Under the pieces are notes generated by a model that was given only the letters and a program-made list of their open reading frames with translations, was not told where the DNA came from and did no database searches. From Roseiarcus sp963765375 (GTDB lineage Bacteria; Pseudomonadota; Alphaproteobacteria; Rhizobiales; Beijerinckiaceae), in the NCBI GenBank assembly GCA_963765375.1, contig CAVXVZ010000005.1, positions 1,010,848-1,074,847 of the forward strand: a stretch of 64,000 nt of DNA, read 5' to 3'. Positions 8,092 to 16,350 of the stretch are shown here, piece after piece. The position numbers and the translations under genes are program-made. Positions within the stretch are counted from its first letter, which is position 1, and each line of letters begins with the position of its first letter.

Positions 8092-8948
8092 ACGCCCTCG
8101 GCCGGCGAATCGAACAAGTCTTTCGCGATCTTCAGTAATGACGGTGCGTCAAGGTCCCCGACCAGCGCAAATCCCTGGCCGCGCCGCGTCCATATGGCGG
8201 CGTTGCCGCCGTCGGCAGCTAGGAGTTCGGGCGCTCTCGTCATGGGCGCGTCAAGCGACCGGACGAGCAAGCCGATGCGCCTTCCTTGGGAGTTGTAAAC
8301 GAGAAACGCCGCCGGCGCCCCAGGATAAGGAGCGATCCTCGCGCCGAGCAGGCTGACGGCCGAAGGGGCGGCGGGGAGATAAACGGGGCGCAAGAGACGT
8401 GTCGTCAGCCACTCTTGCGCTTCCGTCCGATCGCCAGTCGCGAACTCGACCGGGGCGACGCCCGAACGGACGAATGCGCGAAAAGCCGCTACGGCCGCCC
8501 CTCCAAGTCCGTTTGCCGGAACAACAGGCACCGCTGGCGACCAAAGGCATCCCAGGCAGACGAACGCAGCCGCGAGGACAAGCCGCCATAAGGGCAAAGG
8601 CCGAAAGTCGCTCGCCGCGCCGACCTGCGCGGCGGTTCGTGAAGTGTCATCGAGGCCGGGCACAGACGACCGCGACGAAAGCTCGCGATCAGGTCTTGCG
8701 CCAATGGCCGCCGGCCGCCGCCCCTTGCCCGGAACCTCGTTCTGATGACGAACGATACTGATCGAGAAGGCTCTCGGACCCTCGCCGTCGAAGGCCGATC
8801 GAATGGCGCTGTTTTGCCCTCGCCACATCGTCGCGCGACGGGCAAGCGCTGGATCTTCCGCCATCCGCTTCTCGAACGCCAAGCGCTCGTCAGGCTCGAG
8901 GCAGTCGTCGACAAAGGCATGCAGATCCGCTAGCCGCCACGCTTCCAT
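8064..8948 (-). CDS. Single-pass anti-sigma factor
   Basis: 294 residues. Residues 1-55 form a short helical anti-sigma domain (ADLHAFVDDCLEPDERLAFEKRMAEDPALARRATMW) as seen in RsiW/NepR-independent anti-sigma families, with no HxxxCxxC zinc motif. One hydrophobic segment at ~121-142 would cross the membrane, leaving a ~150-residue exterior C-terminal domain. The start ATG overlaps the sigma stop as TGATG; a GTG three bases earlier is also possible. Translational coupling to the ECF sigma gene just upstream supports the role: it would hold that sigma factor inactive until an envelope signal releases it. The signal is unknown. Confidence 0.75.
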   Translation of the reverse strand: MEAWRLADLHAFVDDCLEPDERLAFEKRMAEDPALARRATMWRGQNSAIRSAFDGEGPRAFSISIVRHQNEVPGKGRRPAAIGARPDRELSSRSSVPGLDDTSRTAAQVGAASDFRPLPLWRLVLAAAFVCLGCLWSPAVPVVPANGLGGAAVAAFRAFVRSGVAPVEFATGDRTEAQEWLTTRLLRPVYLPAAPSAVSLLGARIAPYPGAPAAFLVYNSQGRRIGLLVRSLDAPMTRAPELLAADGGNAAIWTRRGQGFALVGDLDAPSLLKIAKDLFDSPAEGVQTMPERGS

Positions 8949-9526
8949 CACTTGACGACTCGAAGGTGAGGGACCGACGGCGCCGCGACGTCAGCCGTCT
9001 CAGCCGCGCCCGGCGACCGGGTCAGCGCGGAGAGGCGTTCGCGGGCCTTCGTCAGCCGGGCGACGAGCGTAGCGAGCGAGATATCGAGCGCCGAGGCAGC
9101 CTCGCGGTGGGTGAGGTTCGCCAGAACGACAATCAACAGCGCCTCTCTGAGCTCCAGAGGCAGCGCGCGGACAGCAACGGACATGCCGATCCCGCCGGCC
9201 GCCGCTCGGCCGCGAGCGCCTTCTGCGCTCTCGTCCGACCCGGCCTCCCCTTCGTCGAAGACCAAGCGACGCACGTGCCGGCGATAAAGCCGGACAAACT
9301 GGCCGAACCCGCGCACGCGCCCATCTTCGCGGGCAAGCCCTCTAGCGTCACCGGCGACGGTCGCGTCCACCGCCTCGAAAGAAGCCTGCCTGAACAGGCG
9401 GTCCACAAGCGCGGCCGCAGCCGCATGATCGAGCACGAAGCGATCGTCTCGCGTCAGGGCCAACCCGAACCGGCGCAGGTCTGAGAGGTCGGCCAAACTG
9501 TCGCTTAACGGCGGCACCAGTGACAC
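8948..9526 (-). CDS. ECF-type RNA polymerase sigma factor
   Basis: 192 residues. Region 4 is clear near residues 118-168: ALPLELREALLIVVLANLTHREAASALDISLATLVARLTKARERL, a helix-turn-helix for -35 recognition. Region 2 is more divergent (LRRFGLALTRDDRFVLDHAAAAALVDRLFRQA). A GTG start at 9526 is used; a second GTG lies 9 bases in. Forms an overlapping pair with the anti-sigma gene. The upstream gap carries two inverted repeats (9548-9565 and 9617-9633) that are candidates for control of this operon or of the divergent fabI. Confidence 0.82.
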   Translation of the reverse strand: MSLVPPLSDSLADLSDLRRFGLALTRDDRFVLDHAAAAALVDRLFRQASFEAVDATVAGDARGLAREDGRVRGFGQFVRLYRRHVRRLVFDEGEAGSDESAEGARGRAAAGGIGMSVAVRALPLELREALLIVVLANLTHREAASALDISLATLVARLTKARERLSALTRSPGAAETADVAAPSVPHLRVVK

Positions 9527-9547
9527 CGGTGGTTTGTGTGAGCCTCG

Positions 9548-9565
9548 ACAAGCGTTAACGCTTGT
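9548..9565. promoter_or_regulatory. 18-bp perfect palindrome, candidate operator
   Basis: ACAAGCGTTAACGCTTGT is a perfect 18-bp dyad without spacer, 22 bases before the sigma factor start and 180 bases before fabI. Perfect dyads of this length are unlikely by chance in a 218-base gap. No flanking T-run, so it is not a terminator. The regulator that would bind is unknown. Confidence 0.55.
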
Positions 9566-9616
9566 TCACGATCTTAGTCAAAAGACGCCCCGGTTCCAAG
9601 CGGGTGCGTGAGCAAA

Positions 9617-9633
9617 GTCACACATTTTGTGAC
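9617..9633. promoter_or_regulatory. GTCACA-N5-TGTGAC inverted repeat
   Basis: Six-base perfect arms separated by CATTT, between the ECF sigma and fabI genes. It could be a second operator in the shared divergent region. The arrangement is the opposite of a CRP site (TGTGA-N6-TCACA), so CRP/FNR binding is not implied. Confidence 0.4.
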
Positions 9634-9744
9634 GATTGACCGAAACCCTGGTCCTTCCCATGCGTGTCAGGCGAGGTTAAGGGATATCCCGGCGCCCGGG
9701 CGTCGTAACCTTGACCTTCCAATCCGAGCCGTAGAGAGGCCTTG

Positions 9745-10581
9745 ATGGAGCGAACCCCTTCAGTCGGCGCAACCGCGAGCGTTATGAGCGGGATGCGCGG
9801 GGTCGTCTTCGGCGTGGCCAACAATCGCTCGATCGCATGGGGCATCGCCAAGGCTGCCCGCTCCGCGGGCGCTGAGTTGGCGCTCACTTTTCAGGGAGAT
9901 GCGCTGGAAAGGCGCGTCCGGCCGCTCGCGCAAGAATTGGGAGCTCACGTGCTGGGCCATTGCGACGTGACCGAGGGCGGTTCGATCGATTTTGTCTTCG
10001 CGGAAGCGAGAAATTTGTGGGGAGCCATCGACTTCGTCGTGCACTGCATCGCCTTCGCCGACAAGGACCAACTCACCGGTCGGTATATCGATACGACCGA
10101 GGACAATTTCACAAAATCGCTCGCCATATCGTGTTATTCCTTTACCGCTGTCGCCCAACGAGCCGAAAAGTTGATGACCAATGGCGGCGCCATGCTGACC
10201 CTGACATACTATGGCGCAGAAAAGTGGATGCCCCACTATAACGTGATGGGCGTCGCCAAGGCCGCATTGGAGGCGAGCGTCCGATACCTCGCTGCCGACC
10301 TCGGAGAGAAGGCGATTCGCGTAAATGCGATTTCAGCTGGACCGATCAAAACGCTCGCCGCTTCCGGCATCGGCGATTTCCGCTATATTCTGCGGTGGAA
10401 TGAATACAATGCGCCCCTGCGTCGTTCGGTCACCATCGAGGAGGTCGGCGACAGCGCGGTCTACCTTCTGTCGCCGATGTCGCGCGGCGTGACCGGCGAA
10501 ATTGTCCACGTCGATGCTGGGTACCATATCGTTGGAATGAAGAACCCGGCCGCCCCAGACCTGACGGTGGTCAAGGACTGA
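9745..10581 (+). CDS. fabI: Enoyl-[acyl-carrier-protein] reductase, FabI type
   Basis: 278-residue short-chain dehydrogenase-fold enzyme that reduces trans-2-enoyl-ACP with NADH, the last step of each fatty-acid elongation round. Shows the atypical FabI nucleotide motif GVANNRSIAWGIAKA (residues ~22-36), the catalytic tyrosines with lysine in LTYYGAEKWMPHYNVMGVAKAALE (YxxxxxxK spacing), and VNAISAGPIKTLAASGI after it. ATG 9745 follows a TTG in frame and is preferred. Divergent from the ECF sigma gene and convergent with the MFS gene. Alphaproteobacteria often carry several fabI paralogues, so essentiality cannot be judged. Confidence 0.93.
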   Translation: MERTPSVGATASVMSGMRGVVFGVANNRSIAWGIAKAARSAGAELALTFQGDALERRVRPLAQELGAHVLGHCDVTEGGSIDFVFAEARNLWGAIDFVVHCIAFADKDQLTGRYIDTTEDNFTKSLAISCYSFTAVAQRAEKLMTNGGAMLTLTYYGAEKWMPHYNVMGVAKAALEASVRYLAADLGEKAIRVNAISAGPIKTLAASGIGDFRYILRWNEYNAPLRRSVTIEEVGDSAVYLLSPMSRGVTGEIVHVDAGYHIVGMKNPAAPDLTVVKD

Positions 10582-10593
10582 GCTCGAATTGGA

Positions 10594-11757
10594 TCACGCG
10601 GCCGTGCGCGTTTTGCCTCGCGCCTTCGGTGCAATGACAAGCCGCCAAAGGACCAGCGCTGCGATGGCCAGATGCACATAGGCGTTCTGAATGAATAGCA
10701 TCTGCGGACCGAAGTCCTTCATGAGCACCGAGGCGACCGCCGGGGCCGCGATCGCCGCAACGCAGTAGATGAACAGAAGCCCAACCGAAATGAAGACAAG
10801 GTCATGCGCGGCGCCGCGATCGTTGGCCAGCGACACCGCAAGCGTATAAAGCGAATAGGTTGTGAGGCCGACAAGAAATCCAAGCACGATCAACGAAGCG
10901 CCGGGAGCCGCCACACGGCTCAAGGCGACTTCGCAGGCGGCGCCTGCGATCAGGACCGCGGCCATGACCAGCCGGCGGTCGACGCGGTCGGAGACCAGGG
11001 CGATGGGGAAGACGCCCAGCGCCGATCCGAGCACGATCGAGGAGGTGAACAGGGGCACGCTGCTGGGCGTCATGCCGATCTCGACCGCGAATACCGGGCC
11101 GAGCGCGAACAAGGCGCCATTAGCGGCGCCTGCAGCGAGCGCCGCGAAACACGAGATCGGCGCCAAGCGGATGAGCCAGATGAGGCGTGGCCGCACGCTT
11201 CGGGGTTGAGCTGGAGGATCGACGCTGGTCATCGCCATCGGCACGATGGCGAGGGCGAGCAGAGCCCCGGCGACGGCGAAAGACGAGAATCCATCCGGGC
11301 CGAGGGGCTTCAAAGCCAATTGTCCGCTTGCGGAAGCGACGAAGTTGGCGATCTGGTAGAGAGCGTAAAGCGCGCCGCGATTGGAGTTGGTCGCTTTGGC
11401 GTTGATCCAGGACTCGATAACGGCGTAGAGCCCGGCGAACACGAAGCCGATCAGCGCGCGACACGCGAGCCACGCCAACGGGAAGAGCATGACGGGCATA
11501 AGGATCACGGAAACGACCGCGAGCGCGACAAAGGCGGCGTAGGCCCTGATGTGACCGCCACGGCGAATGATCGCCGGCGCCGCGAGGGTCCCCGCCAGCA
11601 TTCCGGCGAAATAAACCGACCCGAGCAGGCCGACGGTCAGGTCGGGGAAGCCATCGATACGGGCCCTCAGCGGCGTCGCCACGCCGACCAGGCTGTTGCC
11701 GCCGATTAGGAGCAGCACGGAGAATAAGAGAGCGGCGATGGAGGGAAAGATGCTCAA
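10594..11757 (-). CDS. Major facilitator superfamily transporter (YcaD-like)
   Basis: 387 residues with about twelve hydrophobic segments and a basic cytoplasmic loop in the middle (PPAQPRSVRPRLIWLIR). The loop between segments 2 and 3 (AAPAIIRRGGHIRAYAAF) is a degenerate MFS motif A. Closest in architecture to the YcaD/UMF drug- and metabolite-exporter group; substrate unknown. The start is a TTG at 11757 with no obvious ribosome site, so the true start is uncertain. Converges with fabI 12 bases away and diverges from the DAHP synthase gene. Confidence 0.82.
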   Translation of the reverse strand: MSIFPSIAALLFSVLLLIGGNSLVGVATPLRARIDGFPDLTVGLLGSVYFAGMLAGTLAAPAIIRRGGHIRAYAAFVALAVVSVILMPVMLFPLAWLACRALIGFVFAGLYAVIESWINAKATNSNRGALYALYQIANFVASASGQLALKPLGPDGFSSFAVAGALLALAIVPMAMTSVDPPAQPRSVRPRLIWLIRLAPISCFAALAAGAANGALFALGPVFAVEIGMTPSSVPLFTSSIVLGSALGVFPIALVSDRVDRRLVMAAVLIAGAACEVALSRVAAPGASLIVLGFLVGLTTYSLYTLAVSLANDRGAAHDLVFISVGLLFIYCVAAIAAPAVASVLMKDFGPQMLFIQNAYVHLAIAALVLWRLVIAPKARGKTRTAA

Positions 11758-11962
11758 ACGGGCGAATCGGCTTTGGTGTTAGGGTCGGTTCGGGGATGGT
11801 CTCACACCATCGGGCGGGGCGCGACATCGTCATCGGCTTCATCTATTCGATAAAATGCGGGTCTGCCTCGAAAATCGGCATATCGGCCGGAAGCGTCCGA
11901 CTGTATATAGACCGCCTGCGATCGGGAAGCGGCGCCGGAGCCGCTTATTTGAGGAAGGGATG

Positions 11963-13351
11963 ATGGCGAACCAACGTTGGACCCCGGAGAGTTGGCGCAC
12001 GAAGCCGATCGCCCAGGCGCCGGCCTACCGGGACCGCGCGGCGCTCGCCGACGCCGAGCGCCAGCTTGCCGGCTATCCGCCGCTGGTGTTCGCCGGCGAA
12101 GCGCGCAAGCTGAAGCAGGCATTGGGCAAGGCGGCCGGCGGAGGCGCGTTCCTGTTGCAGGGCGGGGATTGCGCCGAGAGCTTCGGCGAGCATTCGGCCG
12201 ACAATATCCGCGATTTCTTTCGGGTCTTCCTGCAGATGGCGGTGGTCATGACGTTCGCCGCCGCTTCGCCGATCGTCAAGGTCGGTCGCGTCGCGGGCCA
12301 ATTTGCCAAGCCGCGCTCCTCGGACTTCGAGACCATCGATGGCGTCACGCTGCCTGCTTATCGCGGCGATATTGTCAACGACATCGAGTTCACCGCGCAA
12401 GCGCGCGAGCCCGATCCGCGGCGGCAACTGGAAGCCTATCGCCAATCGGCGGCGACCCTGAACCTGCTCAGGGCGTTCGCGACCGGCGGCTACGCCAATC
12501 TCGAGAACGCCCATCGCTGGATGCTCGGCTTCGTCAACGACAGCCCGCAATCCGAACGCTATCAGGAGGTCGCCGACCGCATCACCGAGACGCTCGGCTT
12601 CATGCGCGCGATCGGCCTCGACGCCGAAGCGCATCCGGAACTGCGGGCGACGGATTTCTACACCTCGCACGAGGCGCTGCTGCTCGGTTACGAACAGGCG
12701 ATGACGCGGCTCGATTCGACCTCCGGCGACTATTACGCCACCTCGGGCCACATGATCTGGATCGGCGACCGGACGCGCCAGCTCGGCGGCGCCCACGTCG
12801 AATATTGCCGCGGGCTCAGGAACCCGATCGGCCTCAAATGCGGCCCGTCGCTGAGCCCGGACGAGCTCCTGCGCCTGATCGAAGTGCTCGATCCCGAGCG
12901 CGAAGCCGGCCGGCTGACGCTGATCTGCCGCTTCGGCGCCGACAGGATCGACGCCGCCCTGCCGCCGCTTCTGCGCGCCGCCAAGCGCGAGGGACTCAAG
13001 CTGCTTTGGGTCTCGGACCCGATGCACGGCAATACGATCAAGACCTCGACCGGCTTCAAGACGAGGCCGACCGAACGCATCGCTCAGGAGGTGCGCCATT
13101 TCTTCGCCATCTGCCGTGCGGAAGGCGTCTACGCCGGAGGCATTCATCTCGAGATGACGGGCAAGAACGTCACCGAATGCACCGGAGGCGCGCGCGCGAT
13201 CTCCGAGGCCGATCTGCACGACCGGTATCACACCTATTGCGATCCGCGCCTCAATGCGGAGCAGTCGATCGAGATGGCGTTCATGATCGCCGATCTCCTC
13301 AAGGCGCAGCGGCTCGCCCAGCCTGAACGGCCGGTCCGGGCGGCGGAATGA
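11963..13351 (+). CDS. Class II 3-deoxy-D-arabino-heptulosonate 7-phosphate synthase
   Basis: 462-residue plant/mycobacterial-type DAHP synthase, condensing phosphoenolpyruvate and erythrose 4-phosphate as the first step of the shikimate pathway. Signature segments: WTPESWRTKPIAQAPAY at the N-terminus, LLQGGDCAESF with the metal-binding cysteine, GRVAGQFAKPRS, YTSHEALLLGYE, WIGDRTRQ, WVSDPMHGNTIKT and GGIHLEMTGKNVTECTGG (metal ligands His and Glu). ATG 11963 is preferred to the ATG three bases earlier because GAGGAAGGG then sits at normal distance. No AroQ-like or regulatory extension is seen. Confidence 0.95.
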   Translation: MANQRWTPESWRTKPIAQAPAYRDRAALADAERQLAGYPPLVFAGEARKLKQALGKAAGGGAFLLQGGDCAESFGEHSADNIRDFFRVFLQMAVVMTFAAASPIVKVGRVAGQFAKPRSSDFETIDGVTLPAYRGDIVNDIEFTAQAREPDPRRQLEAYRQSAATLNLLRAFATGGYANLENAHRWMLGFVNDSPQSERYQEVADRITETLGFMRAIGLDAEAHPELRATDFYTSHEALLLGYEQAMTRLDSTSGDYYATSGHMIWIGDRTRQLGGAHVEYCRGLRNPIGLKCGPSLSPDELLRLIEVLDPEREAGRLTLICRFGADRIDAALPPLLRAAKREGLKLLWVSDPMHGNTIKTSTGFKTRPTERIAQEVRHFFAICRAEGVYAGGIHLEMTGKNVTECTGGARAISEADLHDRYHTYCDPRLNAEQSIEMAFMIADLLKAQRLAQPERPVRAAE

Positions 13352-13401
13352 CGGCCGGGCTCCGGCCTCCCGCGATCTGCGGCCAGCGGTAGGGGCCGGC
13401 G

Positions 13402-14508
13402 GTGCGACTATCCGAATACGCCGTCGGCCGGGACAACAATTTCAACCTCATCCGCCTCCTGGCGGCGCTGTCGGTGTTGTTCAGCCATAGCGTCGCGGTT
13501 CTTGGACTGCCGTCGTCGCGGGAATTCTTCTTCGACCATCTCGGCCTGTCGCTGGCCGAAATGGCGGTCGACGTCTTCTTTGTCACCAGCGGCTTTCTGG
13601 TCGCCGGCAGCCTCGTCAATCGGGGAGACGTGGTCGCCTTCTTGTGGGCGCGGGCGCTGCGCATCTATCCGGCGCTCTGGGTCATGCTAATCCTCACCGT
13701 CTTCGCTCTCGCCCCGGCGCTGACCGCGCTCCCGCTCGCCGATTACTTCTCCTCCGCTAAAACACATGAGTATGTCGTTAAATGTGCGACGCTGATCGGC
13801 GGCGTCCGCTATTCGCTGCCGGGCGTGTTCGAGACGAACCCGCTTCATGCCGAGTTCAACGGCTCGCTGTGGACGCTGCCGATCGAGCTCAGGCTCTATT
13901 GCTATCTCGCCGCCGGATGGCTCGTGCTTGCCGCGGCGCCGGCCATCCGCTTGAGGGCGATGAGCATCGCCGCGCCCATCGCGGCCGCCGCGTTCCTCAT
14001 CCTCATCCTGCGCGGCCGCCTGTTCGGCGCCCCGTTCAACGCCGCCGACACCCGGGTGTTCATGTTCCTCTACGGAACGACGCTCTACCTCTGGCGCGAC
14101 AAGGTTCCGGTGAGGCCAGCCATCCTCGTCGCGGCGCTTGCCTGCCTCGCGCTTGCATCCGTCAATGAGCAGGCGTTCTTCATCGTCTACGCCGCCTGCC
14201 TGGCGCCCCTCGTCCTGCATCTCGCCTACCTGCCGAAGGGACCCGTCCGCGCCTTTAACGACTGGGGAGATTGTTCCTACGGCGTCTACATCTACGCCTT
14301 TCCGATCCAGCAGACGCTGGCGTTCCTGTTTCCCGGCATGCCGCTGATCGCGATGATCGTCGTCTCCGCCGCCGTCACTCTCGGCGTCGCCGCGCTCTCC
14401 TGGACCCTGATCGAGAGGCGGGCGCTGGCGATGAAGGGCGACTTCGCCGCCGCGACCTCGCGGGCGGTCAATCTCGGCTGGGCGAAGATCGGCGGCGTCG
14501 TGCGCTGA
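13402..14508 (+). CDS. Membrane acyltransferase, OafA/Acyl_transf_3 family
   Basis: 368 residues with about ten hydrophobic segments. The N-terminal NNFNLIRLLAALSVLFSHS carries the R-x10-H motif whose Arg and His are needed by acyltransferase-3 proteins; VFFVTSGFLVAGSL and FNGSLWTLPIELRLYCYL follow at normal distance. Such proteins O-acetylate or O-succinylate periplasmic or surface glycans; some relatives modify cyclic or Nod-factor-like oligosaccharides. GTG start at 13402, 50 bases after the DAHP synthase stop. Glycan target cannot be told from the sequence. Confidence 0.88.
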   Translation: MRLSEYAVGRDNNFNLIRLLAALSVLFSHSVAVLGLPSSREFFFDHLGLSLAEMAVDVFFVTSGFLVAGSLVNRGDVVAFLWARALRIYPALWVMLILTVFALAPALTALPLADYFSSAKTHEYVVKCATLIGGVRYSLPGVFETNPLHAEFNGSLWTLPIELRLYCYLAAGWLVLAAAPAIRLRAMSIAAPIAAAAFLILILRGRLFGAPFNAADTRVFMFLYGTTLYLWRDKVPVRPAILVAALACLALASVNEQAFFIVYAACLAPLVLHLAYLPKGPVRAFNDWGDCSYGVYIYAFPIQQTLAFLFPGMPLIAMIVVSAAVTLGVAALSWTLIERRALAMKGDFAAATSRAVNLGWAKIGGVVR

Positions 14509-14538
14509 ACGCCGGTCGCGGAGATCCAAGGGGATTCC

Positions 14539-14666
14539 AAATTTAACCAAATCCAGCCAAGCCAGCCCGATATCCAGCCAAATCTGTCCAAGGAAAAGGC
14601 TTTGATTGCCTTTGATCGCCTTGTCCGGATTGAGCCTTTTCAACGGGTTACGGCGACGCCCTGGGC
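14539..14666 (-). repeat. Dispersed ~129-bp repeat, copy 2 (inverted relative to 6.2 kb)
   Basis: Reverse-strand match of 6201-6329, in the 525-base gap between the acyltransferase and the IS3 element. Both copies share GTAACCCGTTGAAAAGGCTC, CTTTTCCTTGG, the reiterated TTGGCTGGAT-type units and the terminal TAAATTT. The two copies could recombine and invert the 8-kb segment between them. The rest of the gap (14667-14890) shows no gene. Confidence 0.75.
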
Positions 14667-15094
14667 AAAAAAAGCTTTTCCTTGTTCATTCGCGGCCGAA
14701 GGCCACGTCCGTCGCGTGATTTGCCTGAGCTGAGGCTTGGCGAACCCCCTCCGCCGGGGGTGAGAAGAATGCTCTGTCGAACTCGCAATCCATGGCAACG
14801 ATTGTGGCACAGCTTTCGCTTTTCCCAAAGCAATTGTCGCAAAATCTGGCCGGTCCATTTGCATTTTTCTGAAGTCAGGAGCAATGAGGGAAATATGCAA
14901 GTGTCACCGTATATCGAAGTGTCACCGTATATCGGTGACACATGCATTTTTAACCAATTAGCGAGTGCGGCTAAGGATAGTGGGGAAATATGCACGTGTC
15001 ACCGTATTCCTAAGGATAGTGGGGAAATATGCATGAACTGCCCCCCGAAAGTGAGACAGGGCGAATTGAGTGACAGAGCCTGTTAGGAGGCTCT

Positions 15095-15496
15095 ATGTCA
15101 CAGCAAGGGATGCGCACATTTTCGACCGAGTTCAAGGAAGCTGTGGTGGTTCGGCTCGACGCCGGGGAGCGGATGGCGGCGGTTTCGGACGAACTGAAGA
15201 TCAGGCGCAAGCTGCTTTACGAATGGCGAGCGGCCTATCGCGAGCTTGGCGCAGCCGGGCTCAACCGGAAGCGCGGACGTAAGCCGGGCGGCGCCCGCGC
15301 CAGTCCGGACGCTGCGCCGGCTACGCCTGCTCCGCTTACCGAACTGGCGCGGGCGCAAGCGCGGATTGTCGAGCTCGAGCGCAAGATCGGCAAGCAGCAG
15401 ATGGACCTCGATTTTTTTCGCGAAGCCTTGCGGCTCATCGACGCACGGGACCTCATGTCTCGCGCGACGCCATCTACGCGGTCATTGAAGAAATGA
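15095..15496 (+). CDS. IS3-family transposase OrfA
   Basis: 133 residues. N-terminal helix-turn-helix of the IS3/IS911 type (RTFSTEFKEAVVVRLDAGERMAAVSDELKIRRKLLYEWRAAY) that binds the terminal repeats, then a basic Pro/Ala-rich linker, then a leucine-zipper-like coiled coil (ELARAQARIVELERKIGKQQMDLDFFREAL). A run of seven T at 15412-15418 sits in the 0 frame as T TTT TTT, a plausible -1 slippage site: the -1 frame from there into OrfB is open and reads SRDAIYAVIEEMN, typical of IS3 OrfAB fusions. Confidence 0.9.
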   Translation: MSQQGMRTFSTEFKEAVVVRLDAGERMAAVSDELKIRRKLLYEWRAAYRELGAAGLNRKRGRKPGGARASPDAAPATPAPLTELARAQARIVELERKIGKQQMDLDFFREALRLIDARDLMSRATPSTRSLKK

Positions 15497-16350
15497 ACGC
15501 GCGGGAGACGCAAGGCGCCCCCTCGATCGAGCATTTGTGCCGCTTAAGCGGCGTGTCGCGCGCCGGCTTCTATCGCTTTGGCGAGGTTCGCGCGCCGAAG
15601 CGAGCGGAAGCGGATCTGCGCGACAAAATCCAGACGATCGCGCTCAAAAATCGCTTCTACGGCTATCGGCGAGTTTGCCGAGACCTCTGGCGCGTCGATG
15701 GCCTGAAGGTCAATCACAAGCACGTCTTGCGCCTGATGCGTGAGGACAATCTGCTCCGCCTGCGCGAAAGGCCGTTCGTTCCCTACACCACCAACAGCCG
15801 GCATGAGTTTCCCATCGTCGCCAATCTGACGCGTGGACGCGTCCCAACCGGGCTCGATCAGATCTGGGTCGCCGACATCACTTATGTCAGGCTGGCGGGA
15901 CAGTTTGTCTACCTGGCCGTCGTTCTCGACGCCTTTTCCCGCAGGGTGATCGGCTGGGCGCTCGCCGACCATCTCGAAGCGAGCCTGGCGATCGAAGCGC
16001 TCGACATGGCCTTGACCGCCCGAAGCCCCGAGCCCGGCCTCATCCATCACTCCGACCGGGGCGTGCAATACGCCTGCGCCGACTATTGCGACAAGCTCGC
16101 GGCGCGCGGCGCTCTGATCAGCATGAGCCGCGCCGGCAACCCTTATGACAACGCCAAGGCCGAGCGCTTCATGCGCACCCTGAAGGAGGAAGAAGTGAAC
16201 GGCAAGACTTACGCGTCTGTCGACGACGCCCGAGCCCATATCGGCGCCTTCCTCGAAAACGTCTATAATCGAGCCCGACTGCACTCCGCGCTCGGCTACA
16301 AACCCCCGGTCGAGTTCGAAGCCGAACTCCGCCAATGCGAAACCGTCTGA
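15493..16350 (+). CDS. IS3-family transposase OrfB (DDE integrase core)
   Basis: 285 residues. HTH_21-like N-terminus (GAPSIEHLCRLSGVSRAGFYR), then the rve integrase core with the catalytic triad D (QIWVADITYV), D (LIHHSDRGVQYA) and E (YDNAKAERFMRTLKEEEV) at the usual D-D-35-E spacing. Starts at ATG 15493 overlapping the orfA stop (ATGA), so it may be made alone by coupling and also as an OrfAB fusion by -1 frameshifting. No disruptions are visible. Confidence 0.93.
   Translation: MNARETQGAPSIEHLCRLSGVSRAGFYRFGEVRAPKRAEADLRDKIQTIALKNRFYGYRRVCRDLWRVDGLKVNHKHVLRLMREDNLLRLRERPFVPYTTNSRHEFPIVANLTRGRVPTGLDQIWVADITYVRLAGQFVYLAVVLDAFSRRVIGWALADHLEASLAIEALDMALTARSPEPGLIHHSDRGVQYACADYCDKLAARGALISMSRAGNPYDNAKAERFMRTLKEEEVNGKTYASVDDARAHIGAFLENVYNRARLHSALGYKPPVEFEAELRQCETV

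Noticed and set aside
9617..9633. CRP/FNR binding site
   Set aside because: The half-sites are in the opposite order to a CRP site, so only a generic dyad can be claimed.
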